Part shown: positions 21,364-29,347 of the stretch, one piece after another | Position numbering within the stretch: position 1 is the stretch's first letter | Layout of the letters: the number at the start of each line of letters is the position of its first letter | Source: Thermoproteota archaeon | Lineage (GTDB): Archaea; Korarchaeota; Korarchaeia; Korarchaeales; Korarchaeaceae | DNA length: 33,984 bases | Assembly: GCA_015521385.1 (NCBI GenBank) | Contig: WAOH01000166.1 | Span: 1 to 33,984, forward strand | Direction of reading: 5' to 3' | The notes under the pieces: model-generated | The model's input: only the letters and a program-made list of their open reading frames with translations | What the model was told of the DNA's origin: nothing | The model's database searches: none | Made by a program: the position numbers and the translations under genes

Positions 21364-23077
21364 TAAGGGAGATCCCCTCATCATCGCGGTTCTCATCCTA
21401 CTAGCGAGCCTTTGGGTGTATAAAAGGGGGGGCCAGATCCTATCTACACTACTAGGTACCTTGGCCCTATCCATATACAAATACTCGATCCTACCGCTCG
21501 TGATCATCCCCGTGATAGTGATAATGGCGATCCTGAAGCTTAGGAGGGGCGGGAGAGGCAGCCCATCCATCAAAGCGGCCCTCGTAAGCACGAACAGGGG
21601 GACATTCCTAGTAACCCCCCTGAGGATAGAGATCAAGGGAAGCGAGTCTCAGCTCGATTTCAGCTCGCTGAGTGGCATGCTCGAGGATCTGGGGGTGGGA
21701 ATCACACTCATCATCAATAGATGGCCGGGGAGGACCTTCCTATCTTGGAGGCAGGAGGGCAGCTTATTCGTGAGCGGATTGATGTGGAAGAAGCTGGGGA
21801 ATATAGAGGAGACGCAGAGCATGATAAAAGCCGCCATATCAGCGCTCAACAGTTCTATAGATGGAATAAAGGTGGAGATCGATCAGAAAGGTAAGTTGGA
21901 TCCCGAACTGTTCTCTGAGATAATGAGTCTGGGTCACGAGGGTGAGAACCTCACTCTCAAGGTAGGAAGAGAAGAGAGGGGAGACATCCCCGTGATCGAG
22001 CTAGGAGAGAGCGCTGGCAGACCCTTCGGCCTATCCCTAAAGGACCTCACCAGACATGTCCTTATAATCGGACAGACGGGATCTGGCAAAACCACGACCA
22101 CCAAGAGGATAGTTTACGAGGCTTGGAACCTCGGTATACCCTCTCTAATCTTAGACATACACTGGGAGTACAAGGGATTCGTGTTCCAGTTGGGCGGCAG
22201 GATCTTCTCGACCAAGGGTGAGATGCCCCTAATGTGCATAAACCCTCTAGCCGATCTGCAAGATGCGGGATCCGCATTTCTAATTGCTGAGACCCTCTCC
22301 TCCATTCTGGACCTTACTCCCTCTCAGTTCTACCTCCTGAACCAGGCGCTCAGGAGGTTGAGGGACCTCTCCATGGGGGACGTGGAACCCAGTCTCAGGG
22401 ACCTCGTGGAGATGGTGCGGTCCCTAGAACCAGCGTCCCATGCTGAGGAAGAGAGTAAGGCATCGCTATTGAGGAAGATGGAGCCTTTAATTAGCTCACC
22501 GGGCGCTAGGATCTTCGAATGCGACAATCTAGACGAGAAGATAATAGGGGAAAGCATTTCCCTCGTAGAAATGGGTGATGTGGAGAGCGACATACTAAGG
22601 CAGATCGCTGTCTTCTTCATATTGAGGAGGATCAAGGACCTGTTCACGAGGGAGGAGAGGAAATCCGATCATCCCAAGTTGATGGTGATCATCGAGGAGG
22701 CCGAGAAACTCCTCCCCAGTTATAGGGACGTAACCGGCATGGACATAATCGACAGGTTGTTCTCCGAGCTCAGGAAGTTCGGTGTCTCCTTGGTGCTCGT
22801 ATCTCAGAACGTCTCCCAAATACCCGAGGGGATCGTTAGGAACGCCGGAACCAAGATAATTCACAGGATAGACTCCCCATCGGATGTGAAGGAGATCAAA
22901 CCCCTGATCAGCGACCGGGAAGTGGTGGAGAGGGTGACCAGGTTATCAACGGGAGAATGCATCGTCACAACCCCGAGGTACATTAAGACCGTGAGGATCT
23001 CACCTCCCGAGGAGGAGGTGCTCGATCCCAAATCCATAGAGAGGGTGGTGTCTAGGGAGAGGTTCTACTTCCCGTGA
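21353..23077 (+). CDS. Membrane-anchored HerA/VirB4-like ATPase
   Basis: The 574-residue protein has two N-terminal membrane spans (roughly residues 8-22 and 38-62) and a variable middle region. The ATPase domain has Walker A GQTGSGKTTTTKR near residue 240, DIHWEYKG, Walker B LMVIIEEAEKLLPS, and the SQNVSQIPEGIVRNAGTKI region with arginine-finger neighbourhood typical of the HerA/DUF87 family. Such enzymes are hexameric DNA or protein translocases. The membrane anchor sets it apart from soluble HerA of the Mre11-Rad50-NurA system, and no nurA, mre11 or rad50 is nearby. The ATG at 21353 has GAGAGGAGA 8 nt upstream. It overlaps fap7 tail-to-tail by 13 nt. Confidence 0.85.
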   Translation: MRADKGDPLIIAVLILLASLWVYKRGGQILSTLLGTLALSIYKYSILPLVIIPVIVIMAILKLRRGGRGSPSIKAALVSTNRGTFLVTPLRIEIKGSESQLDFSSLSGMLEDLGVGITLIINRWPGRTFLSWRQEGSLFVSGLMWKKLGNIEETQSMIKAAISALNSSIDGIKVEIDQKGKLDPELFSEIMSLGHEGENLTLKVGREERGDIPVIELGESAGRPFGLSLKDLTRHVLIIGQTGSGKTTTTKRIVYEAWNLGIPSLILDIHWEYKGFVFQLGGRIFSTKGEMPLMCINPLADLQDAGSAFLIAETLSSILDLTPSQFYLLNQALRRLRDLSMGDVEPSLRDLVEMVRSLEPASHAEEESKASLLRKMEPLISSPGARIFECDNLDEKIIGESISLVEMGDVESDILRQIAVFFILRRIKDLFTREERKSDHPKLMVIIEEAEKLLPSYRDVTGMDIIDRLFSELRKFGVSLVLVSQNVSQIPEGIVRNAGTKIIHRIDSPSDVKEIKPLISDREVVERVTRLSTGECIVTTPRYIKTVRISPPEEEVLDPKSIERVVSRERFYFP

Positions 23078-23682
23078 GCATCGCGGGCGAGGCGTTCCAG
23101 TATGGACATGAAGTCCTCCGTCCAATCGAATCGTCTACTGATTTCCCTACCTTCTAGCTTCATCAGGATATGCTCGATCTCCCTGTCGAGACCGCCGCCA
23201 CAACCGTCAACCTGAATAATCCTATCCCAATCAGCTATCTCCAAGGCGTCCTGCAATGGACCATCTATCGCCTCGTACTCGACGTTCTCCCTGATCTTGA
23301 GGTGTTTGTAGCCCCTAGATCTCAGCCTCTCTAGGAGGATCGAGGGCTTGCATCTCACAACCACAACCAAAATCACATCACTGGGGGGGATCGCATAGGG
23401 GGATATCGTCTCTACGACCAGACATCCCTCTCGCTCTAGTATCCTGGAGATTTCCCTCCGAATGCTGTCCTCATCCAGAATTAATGTATCTCTCTCCTCA
23501 TCCTTCCCTAAAACGTACCCTCTCTCCTTGGCCAAATCGCCCACGTTAATGTGAGGGCACCCCATCACCTCAGCCAACCTTCTGCATAAGGTGCTCTTGC
23601 CTGAGGCGGGTGCCCCTAGGACCACTATCAGGCCCGATGGTCTGGAGCGGGGGCCAGAAACATTTATATTTCCCATACGCAT
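23065..23682 (-). CDS. Adenylate kinase 6/Fap7-like NTPase
   Basis: The 205-residue protein has the P-loop GAPASGKSTLCRRL, HINVGDLAKERG, LDEDSIRREI, and LERLRSRGYKHLKIRENVEYEAID, matching the AK6/Fap7 group. These enzymes have weak adenylate kinase activity and in archaea and eukaryotes help late small-subunit maturation with uS11. The C-terminus is longer than the roughly 180 residues of standard members. The exact start is unsure among ATG 23682 and ATG 23676. The first codons overlap the TATA box of tRNA-Glu, which is read away from it. Confidence 0.8.
   Translation of the reverse strand: MRMGNINVSGPRSRPSGLIVVLGAPASGKSTLCRRLAEVMGCPHINVGDLAKERGYVLGKDEERDTLILDEDSIRREISRILEREGCLVVETISPYAIPPSDVILVVVVRCKPSILLERLRSRGYKHLKIRENVEYEAIDGPLQDALEIADWDRIIQVDGCGGGLDREIEHILMKLEGREISRRFDWTEDFMSILERLARDAHGK
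23663..23670 (+). promoter_or_regulatory. TATA box of tRNA-Glu
   Basis: TTTATATT is centred 29 nt before the tRNA 5' end. It lies inside the first codons of the opposite-strand Fap7-like gene. Confidence 0.65.
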
Positions 23683-23695
23683 CCCTTGGCCATGG

Positions 23696-23773
23696 GCTCC
23701 GGTGGTGTAGCCCGGTCAAGCATAGGGGCCTCTCGAGCCCCAGACCCGGGTTCAAATCCCGGCCGGAGCACCA
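23696..23773 (+). tRNA. tRNA-Glu (anticodon CTC)
   Basis: The acceptor stem GCTCCGG pairs with CCGGAGC, the anticodon stem GGGGC with GCCCC around CTCTCGA, and the T stem CCGGG with CCCGG around TTCAAAT. The D arm begins GTGTAGCCCGG, as in other archaeal tRNA-Glu. Discriminator A and an encoded CCA end the gene. No intron is seen. Confidence 0.97.
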
Positions 23774-23789
23774 TTCTCCTCTTATTTCC

Positions 23790-24179
23790 CTAGTACGGAA
23801 GTTCCCCGAACATGGAGGTTATCGGGTGGAATTCAGCAACGCCTACCAATACCGACCATATTACGTAGGCCGTGAGGGCCGCTACTATGAGGCGAACCGG
23901 CTGCTTATTGTAGGCAGGTATCAGCAGGAAGAGGGCCTGGATCATGACAAGCACTAGGTAGAAATTCCCCATTATCACATCATAGGGCTGCATCCATACG
24001 ATCATCACCCACACTCCCAATTCCGCTATGAAAAGGGCGACGGGAAAGGTGAAGACAGCGAAGAGCACGCCATACACAGCCTCCACCAGTATTTTCTTGA
24101 GGGCAGGAGGTAATCCCCTCCTCCTTCTCCTAGAGATGGTGGTTCTACCCCTTCGCCAACTTCTAGAGGACCTTAACAT
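23790..24179 (-). CDS. Small multi-span membrane protein of unknown function
   Basis: The 129 residues have a strongly basic N-terminus (SRRRRRG) followed by three or four hydrophobic spans: near VYGVLFAVFTFPVALFIAEL, WVMIVW, FYLVLVMIQALFLLI and LIVAALTAYVIWSVLVG. The basic start implies a cytoplasmic N-terminus. I recognise no family. The ATG has GGTGATCTC upstream and the gene begins 4 nt after the UMP kinase gene, so it is the last gene of the tyw1-pyrH operon. Confidence 0.75.
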   Translation of the reverse strand: MLRSSRSWRRGRTTISRRRRRGLPPALKKILVEAVYGVLFAVFTFPVALFIAELGVWVMIVWMQPYDVIMGNFYLVLVMIQALFLLIPAYNKQPVRLIVAALTAYVIWSVLVGVAEFHPITSMFGELPY

Positions 24180-24183
24180 GAGA

Positions 24184-24873
24184 TCACCTCGGTCTGATCA
24201 GGCTCCCTGCCTTCTTACCACTCATTAGATCAAGTAGAGCCTCCGGCTCATCCCCACTTAAAATTATCGTTGAGATAGACGATCTCTTCAGTATTTTGAT
24301 TGACAATGCGTCGAGGAGCTCGTACCTGCCTGGGTGATACAGCTTATCCCTCAGGATGTGCTCCAAATCCTCATAAGATAGCTCCTCTATTTTCCTAGCG
24401 TCCGGATGACGCGTGGGATCCTTATCGTAAACGCCGTCTACCCCCGTCATCTTCACTAACAGCTTCAGCCCAAGCCTCTCAGTCATCAGGGCCGCAACTG
24501 CATCTGTAGACTGTCCCGGCTGCATTCCCCCAGAGACCGGTATCTTACCCAGCTGGAACGCCAGAACGGCGTCGTTGTAATCCTCTATCACCTTGGGAAA
24601 GGCGTTCTCACCCAGAGCTGCTATCATTACCGTGGCGTGAAGTCTAGTAGCGAGTATCCCGGCCCAGTCTTGGAGGAATTTACTTCCACCAACCGATCCA
24701 ACGGCCTCTATGTACCTCCTAGCTGTATCGCTTCCGCCCGTAACTATGGCCAGCTTCCTGTCCTTGGAGAGGTCCTTCACCACCTTGGCAGTTCTCTCAA
24801 TTAGGGAGAAATCTCCCTCAAGGATTCCCCTGAATACGTACCCACCCAGAAGCAGGACGAATCCGTCAGCCAT
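24184..24873 (-). CDS. pyrH: Archaeal-type UMP kinase
   Basis: The enzyme phosphorylates UMP to UDP. The 229 residues fit the amino-acid kinase fold of archaeal PyrH: TGGSDTARRYIE, DWAGILATRLHA, VSGGMQPGQSTDAVAALM, KMTGVDGVYDKDP, and the late DALSIKILKRSSI. The N-terminal strand reads FVLLLGGYVFRG, where many homologues have GGS; Tyr replaces Ser. The ATG has GGTGATT 2 nt upstream. It lies 9 nt after tyw1 and 4 nt before the small membrane protein gene. Confidence 0.9.
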   Translation of the reverse strand: MADGFVLLLGGYVFRGILEGDFSLIERTAKVVKDLSKDRKLAIVTGGSDTARRYIEAVGSVGGSKFLQDWAGILATRLHATVMIAALGENAFPKVIEDYNDAVLAFQLGKIPVSGGMQPGQSTDAVAALMTERLGLKLLVKMTGVDGVYDKDPTRHPDARKIEELSYEDLEHILRDKLYHPGRYELLDALSIKILKRSSISTIILSGDEPEALLDLMSGKKAGSLIRPR

Positions 24874-24882
24874 GCAATCACC

Positions 24883-25869
24883 TTAGTAGAACCTTATCGC
24901 ACGATCCAGCCTAGACAGGAGCACTATCCTGCTCTCGGGGGATTCATCCAGTATATTGTAGCCGGTGAGTTCCGCTATCCTAACAGCGAAGGCCCTAACT
25001 TCCTCGTGGGTAGGCATGTTCTCCCTTCCCAATCTCCTCCTAGAGTAACCCACCCACATGTATGCCTTGGGTTCCACGTAGGTGGGCTGAGATTCCCTTA
25101 TCAGGCGGGAGAATTCCTCTATCACCCTATCGCTCATATTAAATCCCTTAATCAGGGGTATCCTCATCACCGTGGGAGACGAGAAGGATTGCAGCATCTC
25201 GAGAGTCCTCTGAAGTCTTGACCAAGCGTCGGGCCACAACGGGCGAGTTATCTCCATATACAATTTCTCGTTCGGAGCGGGAACGGTGACGTAAAGCTGG
25301 GTGGGTTCCCTTTCCAGGCTTTCCAGTCTCTCCGGGAGGGTACCATTTGTAACGATGAAGGTCGTCATCCCCCGCTTCGCGTAAGCATCCACCAGCCCCC
25401 CTATATGGGGATAGAGGGTCGGCTCACCCGTGAGGGAGATGGCAGCGTGTTTCGGTTCCTCTGCCTCGTACACCCACTCCTTCCTGTACACCTTCACCCC
25501 CTTATACCCCTGAACTATCATCCTCTGCAACCTGATGCTCTCCTCTGCTATGTCCTCCGGGTCGTCCCACCTAGCACCCTCCTCTGGAACTTCCTTCCAC
25601 CTGAACTCAGCAGGAACGTCGCTTACATTCAGCCTCCAGCAGTACAGACACTGCAAGTTGCAGAAGGAAGCGGTTGGGGTCATCTGCAGGCATCTCCACG
25701 AGGGGATCCCGTAGAACTTATGCTTGTAGCAGGTTCTCCCCTCCATCAGAGCTTTTCTGAACCAGTAACAGGGTTTCATGGCTGAATGATTCAGAATTAT
25801 CTTGTATCCCTGCTTCTCCATGAGTTTCCTAACGTGATCGGGTATCCTGACGAGACCGGTGGATAACAT
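24883..25869 (-). CDS. taw1: tRNA 4-demethylwyosine synthase (radical SAM)
   Basis: TYW1/Taw1 condenses N1-methylguanosine-37 of tRNA-Phe with pyruvate carbons to build the wyosine ring. The 328 residues hold the radical SAM triad C70, C74, C77 in CNLQCLYCW. A second cysteine set at C34, C47 and C60 has the 13-13-10 spacing of the second cluster described for the Methanocaldococcus enzyme. SLTGEPTLYPHIGGL and TNGTLPERL follow. The length is usual for the archaeal single-domain form without flavodoxin. The ATG follows a TATA-like TTATTTATC at 25897-25905, implying a very short leader. Confidence 0.95.
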   Translation of the reverse strand: MLSTGLVRIPDHVRKLMEKQGYKIILNHSAMKPCYWFRKALMEGRTCYKHKFYGIPSWRCLQMTPTASFCNLQCLYCWRLNVSDVPAEFRWKEVPEEGARWDDPEDIAEESIRLQRMIVQGYKGVKVYRKEWVYEAEEPKHAAISLTGEPTLYPHIGGLVDAYAKRGMTTFIVTNGTLPERLESLEREPTQLYVTVPAPNEKLYMEITRPLWPDAWSRLQRTLEMLQSFSSPTVMRIPLIKGFNMSDRVIEEFSRLIRESQPTYVEPKAYMWVGYSRRRLGRENMPTHEEVRAFAVRIAELTGYNILDESPESRIVLLSRLDRAIRFY

Positions 25870-25896
25870 CTTTATCCATGCTGAGACTGGGTTCCC

Positions 25897-25905
25897 GATA
25901 AATAA
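25897..25905 (-). promoter_or_regulatory. TATA box of taw1
   Basis: TTATTTATC on the minus strand is centred about 32 nt before the taw1 ATG. It overlaps the start codon of the divergent translin gene, so the two promoters interlock. Confidence 0.5.
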
Positions 25906-26540
25906 TGATTCGCCCGAGAATGGTGACCGAGCAGCTGAGGAAATCCCGACTTGAGCTGGAGAAGCTGGATATGCTCAGGGAGAAGGCCATAAAACTCTCA
26001 AGAAACTGGCTTACTAGATGCAGAGAGCTCATATCTAGGGCGAGAGGGATGAAGGATCTAGATGAAGTTGAGAAGGAATTGATCGAGATCATAGCGGAGA
26101 TCAAAGGTTTCCTATCGGAGTGCGAAGGGGAAATAGGGTACCTAGACCCGACCTTGAGGAACATAGTCTCCGACCCGATGCAGGAAGCAGTTGAGGGGAT
26201 AGTCCTCGCTAGGCTCCTCACTGGGAGGGAGGTCCCGTCCCATGAAGATCTGGGTGTGGGACCTAAGGAATACGTGCTTGGCGTCGGGGACTCCGTGGGG
26301 GAGCTCAGAAGGGTGGCCTTACACCTCCTTCTAGAAGGGAGGATTACGGAGGCCGAGCAGCTCGCTGCAGCTATGGAGGAGATATATGAGGGACTGAACC
26401 TAATGGTATTCCCCGACTCCTTGGTCCCGGTCAGGAGGAAGGCTGATGTAGCTAGATCCCTAGTTGAGAAGACGCTCTCCGAGATCCTCATGCTCAAGTC
26501 ATCGGGTGGTGGGAATGAGCAGGGACTTCAAGGAACTTGA
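25905..26540 (+). CDS. Translin-family protein
   Basis: The 211 residues are helical and match the translin family. The C-terminal half is clearest: EYVLGVGDSVGELRRVALH, a gap, then MEEIYEGLNLMVFPDSLVPVRRKADVARSLVE. Translin binds nucleic acids and with TRAX forms the C3PO nuclease in eukaryotes; archaeal forms can be RNA-binding octamers and some cleave RNA. I did not verify the acidic catalytic residues. The start could be the ATG at 25905 or at 25920. There is no ribosome site, and a TATA-like element at 25868-25877 would give a leaderless message. It overlaps ribK by 26 nt. Confidence 0.85.
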   Translation: MIRPRMVTEQLRKSRLELEKLDMLREKAIKLSRNWLTRCRELISRARGMKDLDEVEKELIEIIAEIKGFLSECEGEIGYLDPTLRNIVSDPMQEAVEGIVLARLLTGREVPSHEDLGVGPKEYVLGVGDSVGELRRVALHLLLEGRITEAEQLAAAMEEIYEGLNLMVFPDSLVPVRRKADVARSLVEKTLSEILMLKSSGGGNEQGLQGT

Positions 26541-27192
26541 TCCTTACACCTCACACTTGCTACTAGCGGTGATCCTTCTAGGCGGGTCGAAAAAGCCCGT
26601 AAGGGCTTCCGACCTATGTGAGTACCTCAATACATCTAGGGCGACTATATCGAGATGGATCTCCAGAGCGGAGGATTTGGGCTTTCTGAGGTCAACCATG
26701 GCCAGGAGGGTCCAGTACGTGATGGCCACACAAAAGGCCTTGGAACTGGTTAGAACCCTCTACGAGATGACACAGGGGATTAGCTGGGATGAGGAGGTGC
26801 TGATGGCAGAGGTTTTCTCGGGTATGAAGGAGGGGGCATACTACATGTCCAGACCGGGTTACGTGATGGGCTTCAAGGAGGTTCTGGGCTACATACCGTT
26901 CCCAGGCACGTTGAACCTCAGGGTGAGGGGGGAAGACGTCTCAAAGATCAGGGAGTGGAGGAGGAGGGTCAGACCCAAGATAGTTCCAGGATTTGTTGAA
27001 GCTGGCAGGACATTTGGGGATGTGGAGGTCCTTCCGGTGGCTCTTAACGGATCCGTTGAAGCACACGCGATATTCCCACTAAGGAGACACTACGGCGATG
27101 ATGTACTAGAGATAATACACCCTGAGAGCCTGAGAGTCAAGCTGAATGTTAAAGATGGAGATATAGTCGCTATCACCCTGAAGAAGTGGTAG
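26515..27192 (+). CDS. ribK: CTP-dependent riboflavin kinase with N-terminal HTH
   Basis: This enzyme makes FMN from riboflavin using CTP in archaea. Residues about 15-90 form a winged helix (SDLCEYLNTSRATISRWISRA). The kinase follows with SGMKEGAYYMSRPGYVMGF, LGYIPFPGTLNLRV, GFVEAGRTFGDVEVLPV and HYGDDVLEIIHPESLR. The fused HTH suggests self-regulation by flavin or CTP (inference). The ATG at 26515 has GGTGGTGGGA directly upstream; earlier in-frame codons lie within translin. The stop abuts the 3' end of tRNA-Val(CAC) on the other strand. Confidence 0.93.
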   Translation: MSRDFKELDPYTSHLLLAVILLGGSKKPVRASDLCEYLNTSRATISRWISRAEDLGFLRSTMARRVQYVMATQKALELVRTLYEMTQGISWDEEVLMAEVFSGMKEGAYYMSRPGYVMGFKEVLGYIPFPGTLNLRVRGEDVSKIREWRRRVRPKIVPGFVEAGRTFGDVEVLPVALNGSVEAHAIFPLRRHYGDDVLEIIHPESLRVKLNVKDGDIVAITLKKW

Positions 27193-27265
27193 TGGGCCGG
27201 GGGGGACTCGAACCCCCGACCTCCGCCGTGTGAGGGCGGCGTCATAGCCGCTAGACCACCGGCCC
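27193..27265 (-). tRNA. tRNA-Val (anticodon CAC)
   Basis: The cloverleaf is the same as tRNA-Val(GAC) except for the anticodon loop, which is CTCACAC. The discriminator A is followed by CTA, so CCA is not encoded here, unlike the other two tRNAs in the window. No intron is seen. The gene abuts the ribK stop codon. Confidence 0.96.
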
Positions 27266-27288
27266 CCTGAGACTGATCGATCGGTCGG

Positions 27289-27300
27289 TTTTAATCTTTA
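27289..27300 (-). promoter_or_regulatory. TATA-like element of tRNA-Val(CAC)
   Basis: TAAAGATTAAAA on the minus strand is centred about 29 nt before the tRNA 5' end, the usual archaeal distance. Confidence 0.5.
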
Positions 27301-27318
27301 TGCGGAGTCATCCTCTTG

Positions 27319-27341
27319 GATGGATGTTCCATCGGTTTTTT
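27319..27341 (+). terminator. Hairpin plus T-run downstream of ribK/tRNA-Val
   Basis: GATGG pairs with CCATC around a 5-nt loop, followed by GG and six T. It could stop plus-strand transcription that passes ribK and the antisense of the tRNA. The rest of 27342-27481 is AT-rich and holds only promoter-like runs. Confidence 0.35.
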
Positions 27342-27446
27342 CAGGTAATTAAAGATGGTAATTGGTATGATATGAGAAACTTAATGAAGACTACCTACGT
27401 TTTTTTATATCATAAGATAGTAGCGTCAAAGAGGTAGGAGTAGCTA

Positions 27447-27459
27447 TTTTAATTAATAG
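27447..27459 (+). promoter_or_regulatory. TATA-like element of the MFS gene
   Basis: ATTTTAATTAATA is centred about 29 nt before the MFS ATG, which lacks a clear ribosome site, so a leaderless transcript is likely. A second TTTTTTTATATC lies at about 27400. Confidence 0.4.
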
Positions 27460-27481
27460 AAGCGTGTTGTAATCGGCTGAA

Positions 27482-28768
27482 ATGATTGACGGAATAAGGG
27501 AGCTAGAAAGAGATCTGAAACTACTGCTCATAGCAAGCATACCTACTGGACTCTCTGGAGGAATGTTTTACGCTGTTTGGGGTTTGTATTTCGAAACAGA
27601 AGGTATAAATGTAAGTCTATTGGGTCTCTACAGCTTTCTAGAGGGCCTATTGATGGCCGGTATCTTCATACCGGCCGGTCTCATCACCGATAGGATGGGC
27701 AGGAAAAAGCCCGTGTTACTTGGATACCTCCTCTCCGCCACATCTCTAGCTGTAGTGTCCCTCTGGGGTCTAAATCTACCTTCAATAGTCTTGAGCGGTA
27801 TATTGGGTGGATGCAGTTCCCTAGCCTTACCTGCCTTTCAAGCATGGCTGGCTGATCTCGCCGGTAGTAAGATGGAAGAGGCTTCCAGCATACAGATGTT
27901 CCTGTATAACGTCAGCTTCTCCGCTGGAAGCCTCATGGGATGGGTGCCAGAGCTGATGGTCGTATCATCTCACAACCTGAACTACTCCCAGGCCTATCGG
28001 ACTATGATACTCCTCTCTACCGCTGCTACCCTGATCGCCATACCCTTCTTTCTCGCGATAAAAGAGAAGAAAGTTACACGTCCCGCTGGAGATCACCCTG
28101 TAGCGTTACGGGAGATACTCAAACCGCTGAATACCCCCATGATCCGCAGACTGACATTCCTCCTCATCCTGTCTAGCTTGGCCACCGGGTTCTTCTACCC
28201 TCTTACCAGCTACTACCTTGGGGAGAAGTACGGAGTTGAATCAGGCCCCGTCGGAACCGTTCTCTCCATGATATACCTGATATCCTCCTTTAGTTACCTA
28301 GTAGCCCCGGCGTTCTCCAAGCTATTGGGCCTTGTTAAGTTCGTCGTCCTCTCTCAGGGATTCGCAATCCTCATGATGATTCTAATTCCCTTCACTCATA
28401 ACTTCCTGCTTGCCTCAACGCTACTTATCCTTCAGGTAATGGGGACTTACGCACCATTCCCCTTGATATGGGCTCTCTTCATGGAATACTCCCCACCAGA
28501 CGAGAGGGGTGTAGTTAACTCCCTCTACAACCTGTCAGTGGTCGGCCCTAGGGCGATCTCCTCCTTGGCCGGAGGGAACCTGATGAGCATGTCCTTAGAG
28601 TATCCTATATTCGCTTTCATTCTGCTGTATTCCGTCTACAACCTGCTGTTCGCCACTCTCATAAGAAGCCCCGCGCCTAAGAAGAGTTATCTTGCCAGCG
28701 TGATTGAGAACTCAGGGAATGGCGATGGACTTGAGGGACAGGATAGATGCAACACTACTGAAGCATGA
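27482..28768 (+). CDS. Major facilitator superfamily transporter
   Basis: The 428-residue protein has twelve likely membrane spans. The MFS loop 2-3 motif appears as GLITDRMGRKKPVLLGY, and the equivalent second-half loop carries PPDERGVVNSLYN. The central loop is charged (KEKKVTRPAGD). The substrate cannot be read from sequence. The next gene, deoC, overlaps its end by 44 nt, which hints at a nucleoside or sugar-related cargo, but this is weak. The C-terminal 30 residues are hydrophilic and in part an effect of the overlap. Confidence 0.9.
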   Translation: MIDGIRELERDLKLLLIASIPTGLSGGMFYAVWGLYFETEGINVSLLGLYSFLEGLLMAGIFIPAGLITDRMGRKKPVLLGYLLSATSLAVVSLWGLNLPSIVLSGILGGCSSLALPAFQAWLADLAGSKMEEASSIQMFLYNVSFSAGSLMGWVPELMVVSSHNLNYSQAYRTMILLSTAATLIAIPFFLAIKEKKVTRPAGDHPVALREILKPLNTPMIRRLTFLLILSSLATGFFYPLTSYYLGEKYGVESGPVGTVLSMIYLISSFSYLVAPAFSKLLGLVKFVVLSQGFAILMMILIPFTHNFLLASTLLILQVMGTYAPFPLIWALFMEYSPPDERGVVNSLYNLSVVGPRAISSLAGGNLMSMSLEYPIFAFILLYSVYNLLFATLIRSPAPKKSYLASVIENSGNGDGLEGQDRCNTTEA

Positions 28769-29342
28769 CATCCCCATAGGGGATGTGCTGAGTTTTGCGA
28801 GGAGGGCCGCTAGGGAAGGGATGAGGTCAGTGGTGGTCTATCCCTTCTACGCCAAGTACTTAACGATCTCGGATCTTGGGATACCGATATGCACAGTCGT
28901 TGGCTTTCCGCATGGATCGCAGCTCAAAGAGGTCAAGGGCAAGGAGGCTCGGACAGCTCAAGAGATGGGTGTCTCAGAGATAGACTACGTTATCAGCATC
29001 CCCGCCGTGAAGAACGGGCTGTTCGAGTACCTGAGGGAGGAGGCCGATCTCATAGCTAATACCTTCCAAGGGACGGTGAAGGCAATTATCGAGGTACCCC
29101 TCCTCTCGGAGGATGAGCTCAAGAGAACGTTGGAAGCTTTGGAGCCTACGGGCATCGAGTACGTGAAGACATCAACCGGCCTGTACAGGCCGGTGACTCC
29201 CGAGGACGTCAGGAAGGTGAGGAAATTTACTAGTAAGAAGGTAAAGGCCTCTGGAGGAATTAGAACTAGAGAACAGGCTATTGAATTAGTGAGGGCCGGA
29301 GCCGATGTACTGGGGACCAGTAGGCCATTCGACCTCCTTTAG
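28725..29342 (+). CDS. deoC: Deoxyribose-phosphate aldolase
   Basis: The enzyme splits 2-deoxyribose 5-phosphate into glyceraldehyde 3-phosphate and acetaldehyde, ending deoxynucleoside breakdown. The Schiff-base lysine is in YVKTSTGLYR and the second lysine in VKASGGIRT. GFPHGSQ and the DATLLKHD N-terminus also fit. I choose the ATG at 28725 because AGGGA lies 6 nt upstream; an ATG two codons earlier and a TTG at 28704 are alternatives. At 205 residues it is a little shorter than bacterial forms. It ends 5 nt from the convergent radical SAM gene. Confidence 0.93.
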   Translation: MDLRDRIDATLLKHDIPIGDVLSFARRAAREGMRSVVVYPFYAKYLTISDLGIPICTVVGFPHGSQLKEVKGKEARTAQEMGVSEIDYVISIPAVKNGLFEYLREEADLIANTFQGTVKAIIEVPLLSEDELKRTLEALEPTGIEYVKTSTGLYRPVTPEDVRKVRKFTSKKVKASGGIRTREQAIELVRAGADVLGTSRPFDLL

Positions 29343-29347
29343 ACGGC

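Noticed and set aside
19373..27265. Region between the two tRNA-Val genes as an integrated element
   Set aside because: It holds core genes (rpoG, taw1, ribK, pyrH, tRNA-Glu) with no integrase or attachment-type direct repeat, and the tRNAs are inverted, not direct.
27370..27440. 17-codon frame starting ATGAAGACT
   Set aside because: It is too short, has no ribosome site and ends within AT-rich promoter DNA.
27340..27480. Second box C/D RNA
   Set aside because: ATGAAGA and similar strings occur but no matching CTGA boxes at guide spacing.
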